Shown here: positions 24,329 to 32,503 of the stretch, piece by piece
Layout of the letters: every line of letters starts with the position of its first letter
Numbering within the stretch: position 1 is the first letter of the stretch
Assembly: GCF_003012705.1 (NCBI RefSeq)
Contig: NZ_PXYL01000017.1
Span: 1-64,000 of the forward strand
Direction: 5' to 3'
Length of the DNA stretch: 64,000 nucleotides
Source of the DNA: Pseudaminobacter soli (ex Li et al. 2025)
GTDB lineage: Bacteria; Pseudomonadota; Alphaproteobacteria; Rhizobiales; Rhizobiaceae
Translations under genes and position numbers: made by a program
Notes under the pieces: model-generated
What the model was told of the DNA's origin: nothing
What the model saw: the letters and a program-made list of their open reading frames with translations, nothing else
Database searches by the model: none

Positions 24329-24711
24329 TTCAGCCGCCACGGCGAGTTTGGTCCTTGTACGCTGTGGCTACTTGCGGGCGGCGTCACGTCTGCGGTCAAA
24401 ACGCCTGTCACCGGTCGGTCCGCTTCAAGGGTGACAGGCGTTTTGCGATTGCTTTGGCCGTGGCGGCGGGCGTTTTTTTCAGGCTGGAACCTCGGCAAAT
24501 CCGCGCCATATCGATACTGGCATTGTTTTGCTGGCGGCCAACATGCATCCCTCCCGCCAGCCGCTAGCCCGTCGCCTTCCAAACAGCCGGCGGGCATTTT
24601 TCCGTGACGGGAACATCAGCGGCCACGGCGAGTTTACTGCCACTTCTTCCGCTACGTACGCTGGATGCCACAAGGCCCGTCGTCTCGTCTCACCCCTGGC
24701 GGCGGGCTTTC
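24329..24711 (+). repeat. Array of hairpin elements upstream of the arylsulfatase
   Basis: Two related units in tandem share GGAAC(A/T)TCAGC and GCCACGGCGAGTTT, at 24329 and 24608. The region contains a 15-bp perfect stem (24398-24444), GGCGGGCGTTTTTTT at 24466-24478, GGCGGGCATTTTTCC at 24589, and the G.U-rich hairpin 24675-24707 followed by TTT (copy 2 of the dispersed element). No open gene. Four terminator-like signals in 380 bases before a well-started gene is unusual. Confidence 0.55.
24398..24444. terminator. Perfect 15-bp stem, bidirectional terminator shape
   Basis: AAAACGCCTGTCACC (24398-24412) and GGTGACAGGCGTTTT (24430-24444) around a 17-nt loop. The A run on one side and the T run on the other give terminator form in both directions. 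Confidence 0.7.
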
Positions 24712-24845
24712 CCCGACTTGCGTCGTTCCTTCGATCTGGCACGCTTTGGGCGCTGCCCGCCCAATCCGGCAGGCGGTCATCGCTGTTCCGAAGTCAATTG
24801 CAGACGCCAGATGCCAGCTCTCAACGGGCGAGAAGGGACATTCGA

Positions 24846-26546
24846 ATGACTACCCGATCCAAATTGTTAGGGGCGTGTGGCGGTCTTGTCTTCGCCGCGG
24901 CCGCGTGGAGCGCCAGCCCCGCGCAGGCCCAGGAAGCGCAGAAGCCAAACATCCTGTTCATCATGGGTGACGACGTCGGCTGGTTCAACATTGGCGCGTA
25001 TAGCCGAGGCATCATGTCCGGCAAGACGCCGAACCTCGATAAGCTTGCCTCGGAGGGCATGCTGTTCACCGACTACTACGCCGAGGCAAGCTGCACCGCT
25101 GGTCGCGCGAATTTCATCACCGGCGAACTGCCGATCCGGACCGGAATGACGACCGTGGGTCAAGCAGGGGCCGACGTTGGCATACCGGCGCAGGCCTCAA
25201 CCATCGCCACCGCGCTGAAGGCGCAGGGTTACGAGACCGGGCAATTCGGCAAAAACCACTTGGGGGATCTGAACAAGTTCCTGCCGACAGTGCATGGCTT
25301 CGACGAATTCTTCGGCTACCTCTATCATCTCGACGCGATGTCGGATCCCTACTGGTATTCGTTTCCCGACGACGCGGACGTTCGTGCCAAGATAGGTCCC
25401 CGCAGCCTCGTGCACAGTTGGGCGACCGACACGGACGACACGACGGTGATGCCGCGCTGGGGTGCGGTCGGCAAACAGCGAATCGTGGACGAGGGCCCGC
25501 TGGCACCGTTTCCGGACATGACCAATGTTCCAAACATGCATGACATTACGCCGAAGGCCAAATACGACATGACGACCTTCGATGATGTGCTCGTCAAGGC
25601 GTCGAGCGACTTTATGGACAAGGCCAAGGCCGACGGAAAGCCGTTCTTCATCTGGCACAACACGACGCGCATGCATATCTGGACGTTCCTCGCGCCCAAG
25701 TATCAGGCGATGATGAACAGCAGGACCAACTATGGCCTGGAAGAGGCTGGCATGGCCCAGTTGGACGACAGCGTCGGAGCGCTGCTGAAACATCTGGACG
25801 ACATTGGCGAGGCCAACAACACAATTGTCGTCTTCACCACCGATAACGGGGCGGAAGTCTTCACCTGGCCGGACGGCGGCATGACACCATTCAAATTCAC
25901 CAAGGGTACGGTGGGTGATGGCGGGTTCCGCGTGCCGGCAATCATCCGCTGGCCCGGCAAAGTGAAGCCCGGCACCGTGGAAAACGGCCTCATATCCGGG
26001 CTCGACTGGTACCCGACGTTCCTGCACGCCGCCGGAAATCCCAACATAACGGATCAGTTGCTGAAGGGCGTTGATCTCGGCGGCACGACCTACAAGAACC
26101 ATCTCGACGGCTACGATCAGACCGCGCTGCTTACCGGCACGGGACCGTCCGCGCGTCATGAACTTTTCTATTTTGGCGGCCCGCAATTGGGGGCCATCCG
26201 TGTTGATGACATGAAATTCACCTTCTTCCAGCAACCCGGTGGCTGGCCCGGTCCAAAGACGACCACGGACATGCCGATATTGGTGAACATCCGCCAGGAC
26301 CCGTTCGAGCGCGCGCCGATGCTGTTGGGCGAAACGAGTGCGACCGGCGCTTGGGGCTATGGCAACGACTTCTTTGCCCGCGAAGCCTGGCGCTTCGTCG
26401 CCGTGCAGCAGGTCGCCAAGACACTGGCCCTGACGGCTGTCGACTTTCCGCCGATGCAGGACCCGGCGTCGTTCAACCTTTCTGCCCTCAAGGCGCAGGT
26501 TGATGAACTGGTCAAGAAGGCACAGGCGGCGCATCCAGGCGACTAG
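24846..26546 (+). CDS. Periplasmic arylsulfatase
   Basis: A 566-residue sulfatase with a signal peptide (cleavage after AQA near 28). The ATG at 24846 has AAGGGA upstream. Metal ligands lie in NILFIMGDDVGW. The formylglycine site is SCTAGRANFITG (near 80); the usual CxPSR is replaced by CTAGR, a variant seen in rhizobial homologues, keeping the essential Cys and Arg. FGKNHLGD and the second metal motif VVFTTDNGAEVFTW follow. It releases sulfate from aryl or related esters and could serve sulfur scavenging. The maturing enzyme is not in this window. A terminator-like hairpin at 26582 closes the unit. Confidence 0.9.
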   Translation: MTTRSKLLGACGGLVFAAAAWSASPAQAQEAQKPNILFIMGDDVGWFNIGAYSRGIMSGKTPNLDKLASEGMLFTDYYAEASCTAGRANFITGELPIRTGMTTVGQAGADVGIPAQASTIATALKAQGYETGQFGKNHLGDLNKFLPTVHGFDEFFGYLYHLDAMSDPYWYSFPDDADVRAKIGPRSLVHSWATDTDDTTVMPRWGAVGKQRIVDEGPLAPFPDMTNVPNMHDITPKAKYDMTTFDDVLVKASSDFMDKAKADGKPFFIWHNTTRMHIWTFLAPKYQAMMNSRTNYGLEEAGMAQLDDSVGALLKHLDDIGEANNTIVVFTTDNGAEVFTWPDGGMTPFKFTKGTVGDGGFRVPAIIRWPGKVKPGTVENGLISGLDWYPTFLHAAGNPNITDQLLKGVDLGGTTYKNHLDGYDQTALLTGTGPSARHELFYFGGPQLGAIRVDDMKFTFFQQPGGWPGPKTTTDMPILVNIRQDPFERAPMLLGETSATGAWGYGNDFFAREAWRFVAVQQVAKTLALTAVDFPPMQDPASFNLSALKAQVDELVKKAQAAHPGD

Positions 26547-26581
26547 CCTCGCCTCAGCCTGCCTTCCTTGTGACCGTTTAT

Positions 26582-26607
26582 GCCCGCCTCGGGTCGTTGG
26601 GGCGGGC
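26582..26607 (+). terminator. Hairpin after the arylsulfatase
   Basis: GCCCGCC (26582-26588) pairs with GGCGGGC (26601-26607) around TCGGGTCGTTGG. Same family as 4655 but without a T run, and it abuts the next arylsulfatase fragment. Confidence 0.45.
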
Positions 26608-26610
26608 AGA

Positions 26611-26751
26611 GAATGAGACCTTCGACGTCGGCTTGGATGCCCGCACGCCCCTGACGTTGGTGGAGTATCGTTACGATGTTCCGTTCAAGTTCACCGGCAA
26701 GATCGACGAACTCATTTTCAGATTGCAGTGATCCGGCCCCTGCGCCTTCAT
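26611..26751 (+). pseudogene. C-terminal fragment of a second arylsulfatase
   Basis: Forty-six codons read ENETFDVGLDARTPLTLVEY, DVPFKFTGKIDELIFRLQ and a stop. This is the C-terminal beta-sandwich signature of another arylsulfatase subfamily (TFDVG.D..T...YDVPF.F.G.I). It does not match the tail of the intact neighbour, so it is not a simple duplication of that gene. No upstream catalytic part remains. Confidence 0.65.
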
Positions 26752-26793
26752 CGGGTAGGTTGCGCGGCCGGGCTGAACGGGCCTATCGGTCAC

Positions 26794-27141
26794 ATGAGCA
26801 AGTCACTTATTTGGGCCGCCGCAGCCGAAGCCGCCACCGGCTTGGCGTTGCTCGTTGTCCCGTCGATCGTGGGTCAACGTTTGCTGGGTCAGGAACTCGT
26901 CGTCATCGCGATACCGGTCGCGCGTGTCGCCGGGATCGCCCTGATTGGATTGGCGGTCGCGTGCTGGCCAGGGCCGCCGCTGCCTGGCATGCTGACCTAT
27001 GGCATCGTCGTGGCCCTGTATCTTTGCTATGTCGGCATCTTCGTTGGGCTGGCCGGCTTCCTTCTTTGGCCTGCGGTCGCGCTTCATGCCTTTTTGTCAA
27101 TCTTGCTTTGCCGCGCTTGGCTCGCCAACGAGGACAAATAG
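26794..27141 (+). CDS. Small integral membrane protein
   Basis: A 115-residue protein starting MSKSLIWAAAAEAATGLALL. Four hydrophobic segments (about 5-25, 38-58, 66-90 and 92-108) with few charges, ending RAWLANEDK. No family is recognised beyond a DoxX-like or DUF-type small membrane protein. The start is weakly supported (no clear Shine-Dalgarno), but composition and length favour a real gene. The 300 bases that follow (27142-27440) hold no gene. Confidence 0.55.
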   Translation: MSKSLIWAAAAEAATGLALLVVPSIVGQRLLGQELVVIAIPVARVAGIALIGLAVACWPGPPLPGMLTYGIVVALYLCYVGIFVGLAGFLLWPAVALHAFLSILLCRAWLANEDK

Positions 27142-27440
27142 TGTCCGACCAAACCAACCGATACCGGCGCACGGGCAAACAGCAGTCGATCTTGAAGCAT
27201 GGTGGGAGCGGCTGGAAGGGGTGGAACTTGGCCGTTCGCGCCGCCTGCCGGTACATCATGCGTTGCGCGAGCAAGCCCCGGATGGCTGCAATGGGCATTG
27301 CAGCCGCCATGGATGACAGAAACGGGTCGTTTGCCGAGTCCGCTTCAGCCAAATGTGTTTCGAAAGCGGCCCGCCCGGTTACGACCCCAAAAACTCCAAT
27401 AGGCAGCATGTAGCCACCAATCGTTCAATGGCGAAGCCAG

Positions 27441-28196
27441 TCACGACTTCCGCTTGGGTGAGGATTTCGCCGATGCCGGCTTTTCGCGAATGCGTATGGC
27501 CCGCCCTTCCGGATGTTCGATCTCAAAGGCATTGGTCTTGCGGACGAGGTCGCTTAGCTTGCGGAAGCCAAAATTGCGGGGATCGAAGTCGGAGGATAGG
27601 TTCGCCAACTGCGTCCCTACCGCTCCAAGCGGTGCCCACCCATCTTCTGTCTCCATCTGAGCGAGAACGCGGCGGATGATCGGCGCGGCCGCACTCGGCG
27701 GCTGAAGGGGTTTGGATTTGCTTCCCGCGGCCTCCGTATTGGCCGGCGCATCGGGGAGCAAGTTTTCGGTGTAAGTGAAGCGTCGACAAGCCTGACGAAA
27801 GCTCTCTGGTGTCTTCTGTTCTCCGAACCCGAAGACATCGACGCCCTGCTCACGGATACGAGCAGCCAGCCGCGTAAAATCGCTGTCGGACGAGACCAGA
27901 CAGAAGCCGTCGAAACGACCACTGTGCAATAAATCCATCGCATCGATAACCAGCGTGATGTCAGACGCGTTCTTGCCAGTCGTATAGGCGAACTGTTGCT
28001 GCGGGATGATTGCGTGCCGTGCCAGGACATCGATCCACGCTTTCGATCTCGAGCTGGCGAAATCGCCATAAATGCGCCGGACGCTGGCCTCACCAATCTT
28101 CGCGATCTCATCGAAAAGCCCGTCGACGATCTTCGCGGACGCGTTGTCTGCATCAATCAGTACAGCAAGGCGCGGGGAGCGATTATCGATAGCCAT
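27441..28196 (-). CDS. NYN-domain ribonuclease-like protein with OST-HTH/LOTUS domain
   Basis: A 251-residue protein starting at the ATG at 28196. The N-terminal NYN/PIN-like domain has RLAVLIDADNASAKIVDGL (first acidic residues), KNASDITLVIDAMDLL and GFCLVSSDSDFTRLAARI, preserving the four Asp expected for a metal-dependent nuclease. After a Ser/Pro linker the C-terminal 80 residues (IIRRVLAQMETEDGWAPLGA..., DFDPRNFGFRKLSDLV) form an OST-HTH (LOTUS) RNA-binding domain. Such LabA-type proteins are thought to cut or regulate RNA. The target is unknown. Confidence 0.88.
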   Translation of the reverse strand: MAIDNRSPRLAVLIDADNASAKIVDGLFDEIAKIGEASVRRIYGDFASSRSKAWIDVLARHAIIPQQQFAYTTGKNASDITLVIDAMDLLHSGRFDGFCLVSSDSDFTRLAARIREQGVDVFGFGEQKTPESFRQACRRFTYTENLLPDAPANTEAAGSKSKPLQPPSAAAPIIRRVLAQMETEDGWAPLGAVGTQLANLSSDFDPRNFGFRKLSDLVRKTNAFEIEHPEGRAIRIREKPASAKSSPKRKS

Positions 28197-28284
28197 CACC
28201 GGAAGACCTTTCAGCCGGGAGTTATTTGCCTTCCTATCACGCGTTTCGTTGAACAGCGATGCCTTAAGGTCGGTTCAATCGAGG

Positions 28285-28455
28285 TTCTGCGTTTTTGGGC
28301 AGCCCGTTATGCTGGAGAACCAGATCCGTGGTCTCGCCGTGGTGTTCGGTGTCTTCATCAATCAGATGCTGCGGGCCAGCGGGATCAATGCCTTGTCGGC
28401 GGCGATGAAAGGCCTCTTCAACGACCGACCGCCGTCCCATCGGGCTGCCAAATGA
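28285..28455 (+). pseudogene. Possible IS110-type transposase remnant
   Basis: A short plus-strand frame (FGQPVMLENQIRGLAVVFGV and INALSAAMKGLF) resembles the helical linker of IS110-family transposases (LENQIRG..K.FG). Too short and degenerate for a firm call. The flanking sequence from 28200 to 28559 shows no gene. Confidence 0.35.
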
Positions 28456-28559
28456 AGGTGGGAGCTAGCTGGATGGCCGGCTCAAGTCGATTCGTCCTAA
28501 CTCCGCCGACGGCATCAACCTTGATTACTTTCCGCACAGATCGCTCTAGGCGATTGCGC

Positions 28560-29255
28560 TTATGCGGCGACTCGTTTCGGCTCGACCGCAAACGGGCTGA
28601 GCCCAAGCCAAGTCTGAATGGAAGCGGCCAGCCCACGGTCTCCAGTCAGGACAACTTTCCCGCTTTCCTTGGCGACCGTGGTCAGTCCCATCCAGATTGA
28701 GGTCATCGTGCGCAGGTCACTCGACACATAGAGATCGACATCGAAACCCGGATCGGACCAGCACAGATCGACCTCACCATGCGGTTCGACGACCAGCCAC
28801 CAGAACCGTTTGGATAGCGGTAGCTCCGGATACAAAAACTGTATCACCGTGCGCCTGTTGGGCAGCGGCAGGGGATTCAAATTGCGCCGCATATCCCACA
28901 TCAGCAGCGACGGATCGAGGTTCTTGAGCGATTGCCTGGCCTCGACCCATCTCTGCCCCCAAAAGCCCATTGCTTCGATGACTTGGCGAAGATCCTTCCC
29001 GGACTCGGTCAAGTGGTATTCGAAGACGCCAGACTCCGATTTCAGCGCCCGGCGTTCGATGATCCCGGCCGCTTCCAACTCCTTCAATCGTTGCGACAGA
29101 AGGGTCGGCGACATTTTCGGAACACCGCGCCGCAAATCATTGAAGCGTGTTGTACCAGCGACGAGTTCGCGCAACAGCACCATTGTCCACCGCGAACACA
29201 GAATTTCGGCGGCCATGGCGAGCGGGCAAAACTGTTGGTATCCAGCCTGGGTCAT
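28560..29255 (-). CDS. HxlR-family transcriptional regulator
   Basis: A 231-residue protein from the ATG at 29255 (MTQAGYQQFCPLAMAAEILC). The HxlR winged helix occupies residues about 8-100, with the conserved Cys in FCPLAMAAEILCSRW, FNDLRRGVPKMSPTLLSQRLKELEAAGIIERR as recognition region, and YHLTESGKDL in the wing. The C-terminal 120 residues (WWLVVEPHGEVDLCWSDPGF) look like an SCP2-type sterol-binding domain, a common HxlR fusion. A redox- or ligand-sensing regulator, divergent from a DUF1330 gene with a 178-bp shared region holding an inverted repeat. Confidence 0.88.
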   Translation of the reverse strand: MTQAGYQQFCPLAMAAEILCSRWTMVLLRELVAGTTRFNDLRRGVPKMSPTLLSQRLKELEAAGIIERRALKSESGVFEYHLTESGKDLRQVIEAMGFWGQRWVEARQSLKNLDPSLLMWDMRRNLNPLPLPNRRTVIQFLYPELPLSKRFWWLVVEPHGEVDLCWSDPGFDVDLYVSSDLRTMTSIWMGLTTVAKESGKVVLTGDRGLAASIQTWLGLSPFAVEPKRVAA

Positions 29256-29334
29256 TTGGGTATCCTCGAACTGGTTGATAGTGGACGCTATGCCTAAAGC
29301 CCCCCTTCGGCCAGTCCAGAATCTGTATCGTCCG

Positions 29335-29354
29335 CTCCAGTTCACGGACTGGAG
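29335..29354. promoter_or_regulatory. Inverted repeat in the HxlR/DUF1330 divergent region
   Basis: CTCCAGT (29335-29341), 6-nt spacer, ACTGGAG (29348-29354), 80 bases before the DUF1330 start. Placement and symmetry fit an operator for the adjacent HxlR regulator. Confidence 0.4.
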
Positions 29355-29433
29355 GTCTGGCGCGCTTTCCTGTGAGGTATGGAGACGGTCACGGAACACC
29401 CCGTGTCGGTCAAACCAAACAGGGACAAAGACA

Positions 29434-29760
29434 ATGTCAGCCTATTTGATCGCAGACATCAAAGTGACGAACGATGGCTGGATTCCGGAGTACGCGGCTT
29501 CGGTTCATGAGTTCGTGCACAAGCACGGCGGCAAGTATCTGTCGCGCAGCGGCAATGTGACGACCCTCGAGGGCCAGCCTCTCGAGACTTCGCTCATTGC
29601 CATCTTGCAATTCCCGACGGCGCACCATGCGATGGCCTTCGTCAACGACCCCGGCTACGCACCTTTCATTGCGGCACGCCAGAAAGGCAGCGAAAGCCGC
29701 TTCCAGTTGATCGATGACACCGATCTCGCTGGTACGCTCCCCTACCTGCCCAAGGGATGA
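29434..29760 (+). CDS. DUF1330 family protein
   Basis: A 108-residue protein (MSAYLIADIKVTNDGWIPEY) with the DUF1330 core: EYAASVHEFVHKHGGKYLSRSG, LQFPTAHHAMAFVNDPGYAP and ARQKGSESRFQLIDDTD. The family is a small dimeric ferredoxin-like fold related to EthD/ABM monooxygenases, of unknown activity. Divergent from the HxlR regulator, which probably represses it. It was likely followed by the alpha/beta hydrolase whose remnant lies at 30107. Confidence 0.85.
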   Translation: MSAYLIADIKVTNDGWIPEYAASVHEFVHKHGGKYLSRSGNVTTLEGQPLETSLIAILQFPTAHHAMAFVNDPGYAPFIAARQKGSESRFQLIDDTDLAGTLPYLPKG

Positions 29761-30106
29761 CCCGACAATGGCCATTAACCGTAGACGCGCAAGCCAGCGT
29801 CGCCAGTCAGGTGCAGTAGACCGCAGCCGAGCGTCTCCGGGTGTCGGGGCAGGTCGCATGGGCAGGCAAATATTGCCTGATCTCATCGCCTGTCCCGACC
29901 GAAGAAGTCGCGATACGTCAGGAACGGATGACTGGGAATGAAGGCTCGAACGTCACGATTCCACTTGTACCGGACCTTCTTGCGCCGCTGTTTAATAGTC
30001 CGCAACGCGTCGTCAGTGGAACGACTGCTTGTCATTGCTTGCGTTCCGAAAGCAGGCCGGCCGCATTCGGCCCAATCCGTCGTGGGAAATCATTTCACGC
30101 CCGGGG

Positions 30107-30559
30107 CACAAGGTGCGCAAGTTGATCCCCGTATCCGGCGCGCTGGCCTTGGCAGGTCAATACCCGGAGATCGTCGCGGCCTTTCCCGAAATGGTCAGCA
30201 ATGCCGCCGAGATCGGTGCGGGCGTCGCAGCGTCGCCCATGGCCGAAATGTATCCGGACATCAACTGGGAAACGGCCTTCCGCAGGATGGGTGAACTAGC
30301 GTCGGAGGCTTGGGATTGGACAGAGGAAGCCGCGTCCGTCAAAGCGCCGATTCTGCTTGTCTTCGCCGACGCAGATAGCATGACAGGCGAACATGTTGTA
30401 GCCATGTATCGCGCCTTTGGTGGCTTCGCCCGCGACGCCAGCTACGATGGCTCCTTGCAGCCAAAAGCCCAGCTCGCAATCCTGCCGGGCAGGACGCATT
30501 ACAACATCCTGGAAACGACCGAAGTCGCGACATTGGTGGAGAAGTTCCTTCGGCAGTAG
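30107..30559 (+). pseudogene. Alpha/beta hydrolase, C-terminal half only
   Basis: From about 30107 the plus strand gives HKVRKLIPVSGALALAGQYP, PDINWETAFRRMGELASEA, PILLVFADADSMTGEHVV (acid loop region) and LPGRTHYNILETTEVATL with the catalytic His, ending at a natural stop. The N-terminal part with the nucleophile elbow is missing: the sequence 29761-30106 gives no family match. A hydrolase that has lost its Ser cannot be active, although an open frame continues upstream to 30029. Confidence 0.65.
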
Positions 30560-30599
30560 CCACCAAACTATTGGCTTCGCGAGGTCCGCTTTAGAGCGA

Positions 30600-30785
30600 C
30601 GTCAGTCGACTCAGTAACGACGATAACGAGGTCGGAACGGCAGCTATCGGCAAAGCGAAACCCAAAAGCCGACGGTCTGTTCACGGCCCCTTTGCTGTCT
30701 AACTGCAATGCGCCAAGCTCAGGCTTGCCAATGCCCAAAAGCAGACATGGCCGGCGACAACCATCGAGGTCGCGATGCGTCAGTT
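30600..30785. repeat. Degenerate intergenic repeat, copy 3
   Basis: Contains GGAACGGCAGCTATCGGC and then CCCAAAAGCAGACATGGCC with CATCGAGGTCGCGATGCG, the second block of the bipartite repeat. Lies between convergent genes. Nothing else from 30560 to 30825. Confidence 0.45.
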
Positions 30786-30825
30786 ATGAACTGATGTCCG
30801 GGCTAATGCGGATGTATCGGCGCGT

Positions 30826-31899
30826 TCACCTTACCTCTTTGGCTTCCCTTGCCTGAGCCGACGCGAGCCAGGCTTCGACCGTCGAGCTTTCAGTCCCCGC
30901 ATCGTTTTCCGCCCAGCTTAGGAACAATGCGCTGCCTTGCGAGCGCTGGGTCAATGCCAAGGCGTCGCTCGGGCTCATGTCATATCGCTTCCGGAAAGCC
31001 CGGCTGAAATGGGCTTCGCTGCGAAACCCATGCTGGTGAGCGATGGCTGAGATCTTCATCTTGCCTGCGCCACGTACAATCGCCTGCAGGCTGGCCGTAA
31101 GTCTTTCGCCAAGCAGCCAACGCTGTACGCCACCATGAATTTCAAACGAACGGAAAAGCTTCGAGCGCGACATCCCCAGTTCAGACGCCAGTTCCTCGGG
31201 TCCAAAGTCTGGATCGGACATGCGCTTCCTGGCCAGCCTATGCGCGCGGTGCAACACGTTGAGGTCGTCTCGCGTTCGTTTCGAAGCGGCGGCAGGAAAG
31301 GCGGTCGCAGCAAACTGCAATATGCCGTCGGCGGCGGACTGGGCCTGATCGACGCTTAGCTCATCGATATGCTCAATGAGCGTTCTCATCTGGGCCCCGA
31401 TAACCTTTCCGGCGGCGCTACTTGCGCTCAACTTAGTGCCGTGGACATCGCCTTGCAGGCCCAAAGGCGCGCGCGCCCTGTCGAAGGTAAGCGTAATTCC
31501 TTCGTAGCCGGGCGTTAAGGCCTCATAGGGCAAGGAATAGTCGACTACGACGACATCGCCCGGAAGCTGGGTGTGCTTGAGCCCGTCATAATCCGTCACC
31601 ACGCTCCCGCCCGTTAGCATGTAGATCGACATCTGGGAGATAGGCCGGTCGTCAATGACTTTCTGTGAGCGAGACATCGTAATGGCCGACCCGCCATTGA
31701 TCTGCACAAAGGTCTCCGGAAGCTGCCAGGTGCAGCCATGGAAGTCGAACAAGGCTATGTCCGCATCGTCCGGTATTGCGCTATCGACAAGCCTGGAGAT
31801 CGCGGCCTTCCAGACGGCGAAACATGCCGCTCCCGGCGGGTGTGGCCACACAATGGCCAGCGACGCGCATGTCTTGGGACTGCTCTCGGCTTCCGACAT
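30826..31899 (-). CDS. AraC-family transcriptional regulator
   Basis: A 357-residue protein. The ATG at 31899 has GGGAGTGGAG directly upstream, while an in-frame extension to 31941 lacks a site. The N-terminal 220 residues form the AraC-binding-like cupin (QINGGSAITMSRSQKV, LPGDVVVVDYSLPYEALTP). The C-terminal double helix-turn-helix runs MSDPDFGPEELASELGMSRSKLFRSFEIHGG and ISAIAHQHGFRSEAHFSRAFRKRYDMSPSDA. The effector is unknown. Nearest divergent gene is the trimeric autotransporter 600 bases away, so regulation of that adhesin is possible but not shown. Confidence 0.9.
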   Translation of the reverse strand: MSEAESSPKTCASLAIVWPHPPGAACFAVWKAAISRLVDSAIPDDADIALFDFHGCTWQLPETFVQINGGSAITMSRSQKVIDDRPISQMSIYMLTGGSVVTDYDGLKHTQLPGDVVVVDYSLPYEALTPGYEGITLTFDRARAPLGLQGDVHGTKLSASSAAGKVIGAQMRTLIEHIDELSVDQAQSAADGILQFAATAFPAAASKRTRDDLNVLHRAHRLARKRMSDPDFGPEELASELGMSRSKLFRSFEIHGGVQRWLLGERLTASLQAIVRGAGKMKISAIAHQHGFRSEAHFSRAFRKRYDMSPSDALALTQRSQGSALFLSWAENDAGTESSTVEAWLASAQAREAKEVR

Positions 31900-32503
31900 C
31901 TCCACTCCCACAACGGCCACCTTCGTCACCTCCGGCCGCAAGAGGTCGAAATGCCACGGTCGCGTGCGCCATGTTTGATCAGACCGGCGGCGACATGCTT
32001 TGCGAAACCGCCGGCCGAGTCGTCGATCCAGTGCAGTTGCGACAACAACGTCGCGCGCTCTGTATTCGAAGGCAACGCGAATTATCCAAGTCCCTCACAA
32101 TTCGCTCCGACAAGTCCTGTTTCGCCCAAATCAGTCCGACTCAGGGTGCAGTTTGGCCAATGGGGAAAAGGCTCCGCCAGTTTGCGATGGCAGGCCTCCG
32201 CGGCACATGACTGGCCGTCCAATCTTCATGACTGAGCGTCCCAATCTGTAGTTACATGCGGCGACAGTGCCGTTTGGCTGTGCAAGGAATTCCGCGGCAA
32301 CGACATTCGTGTGGATCAGACATTCTGGAGGGCCTCGCAGACTCGTTAACGCGCCACAGAGGGCCGAGCTCTGCGGCTTGCGACCGGACGCCACAACATG
32401 GCGGGGCTCCACTATTACGGTCGCGTTGTCTCAGCACCGACGTGCTGATCGATGGTCCGCTTGCGCGAGTGGGCAGGCTTTGTTGCTTGGGCGGGGGAAG
32501 TGC
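31900..32503. other. 600-bp gene-free region before the autotransporter
   Basis: No frame on either strand has a convincing start signal or family resemblance. It presumably holds promoters for the divergent AraC and autotransporter genes. A stretch near 32080-32130 is lower in GC than its surroundings. Confidence 0.4.
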
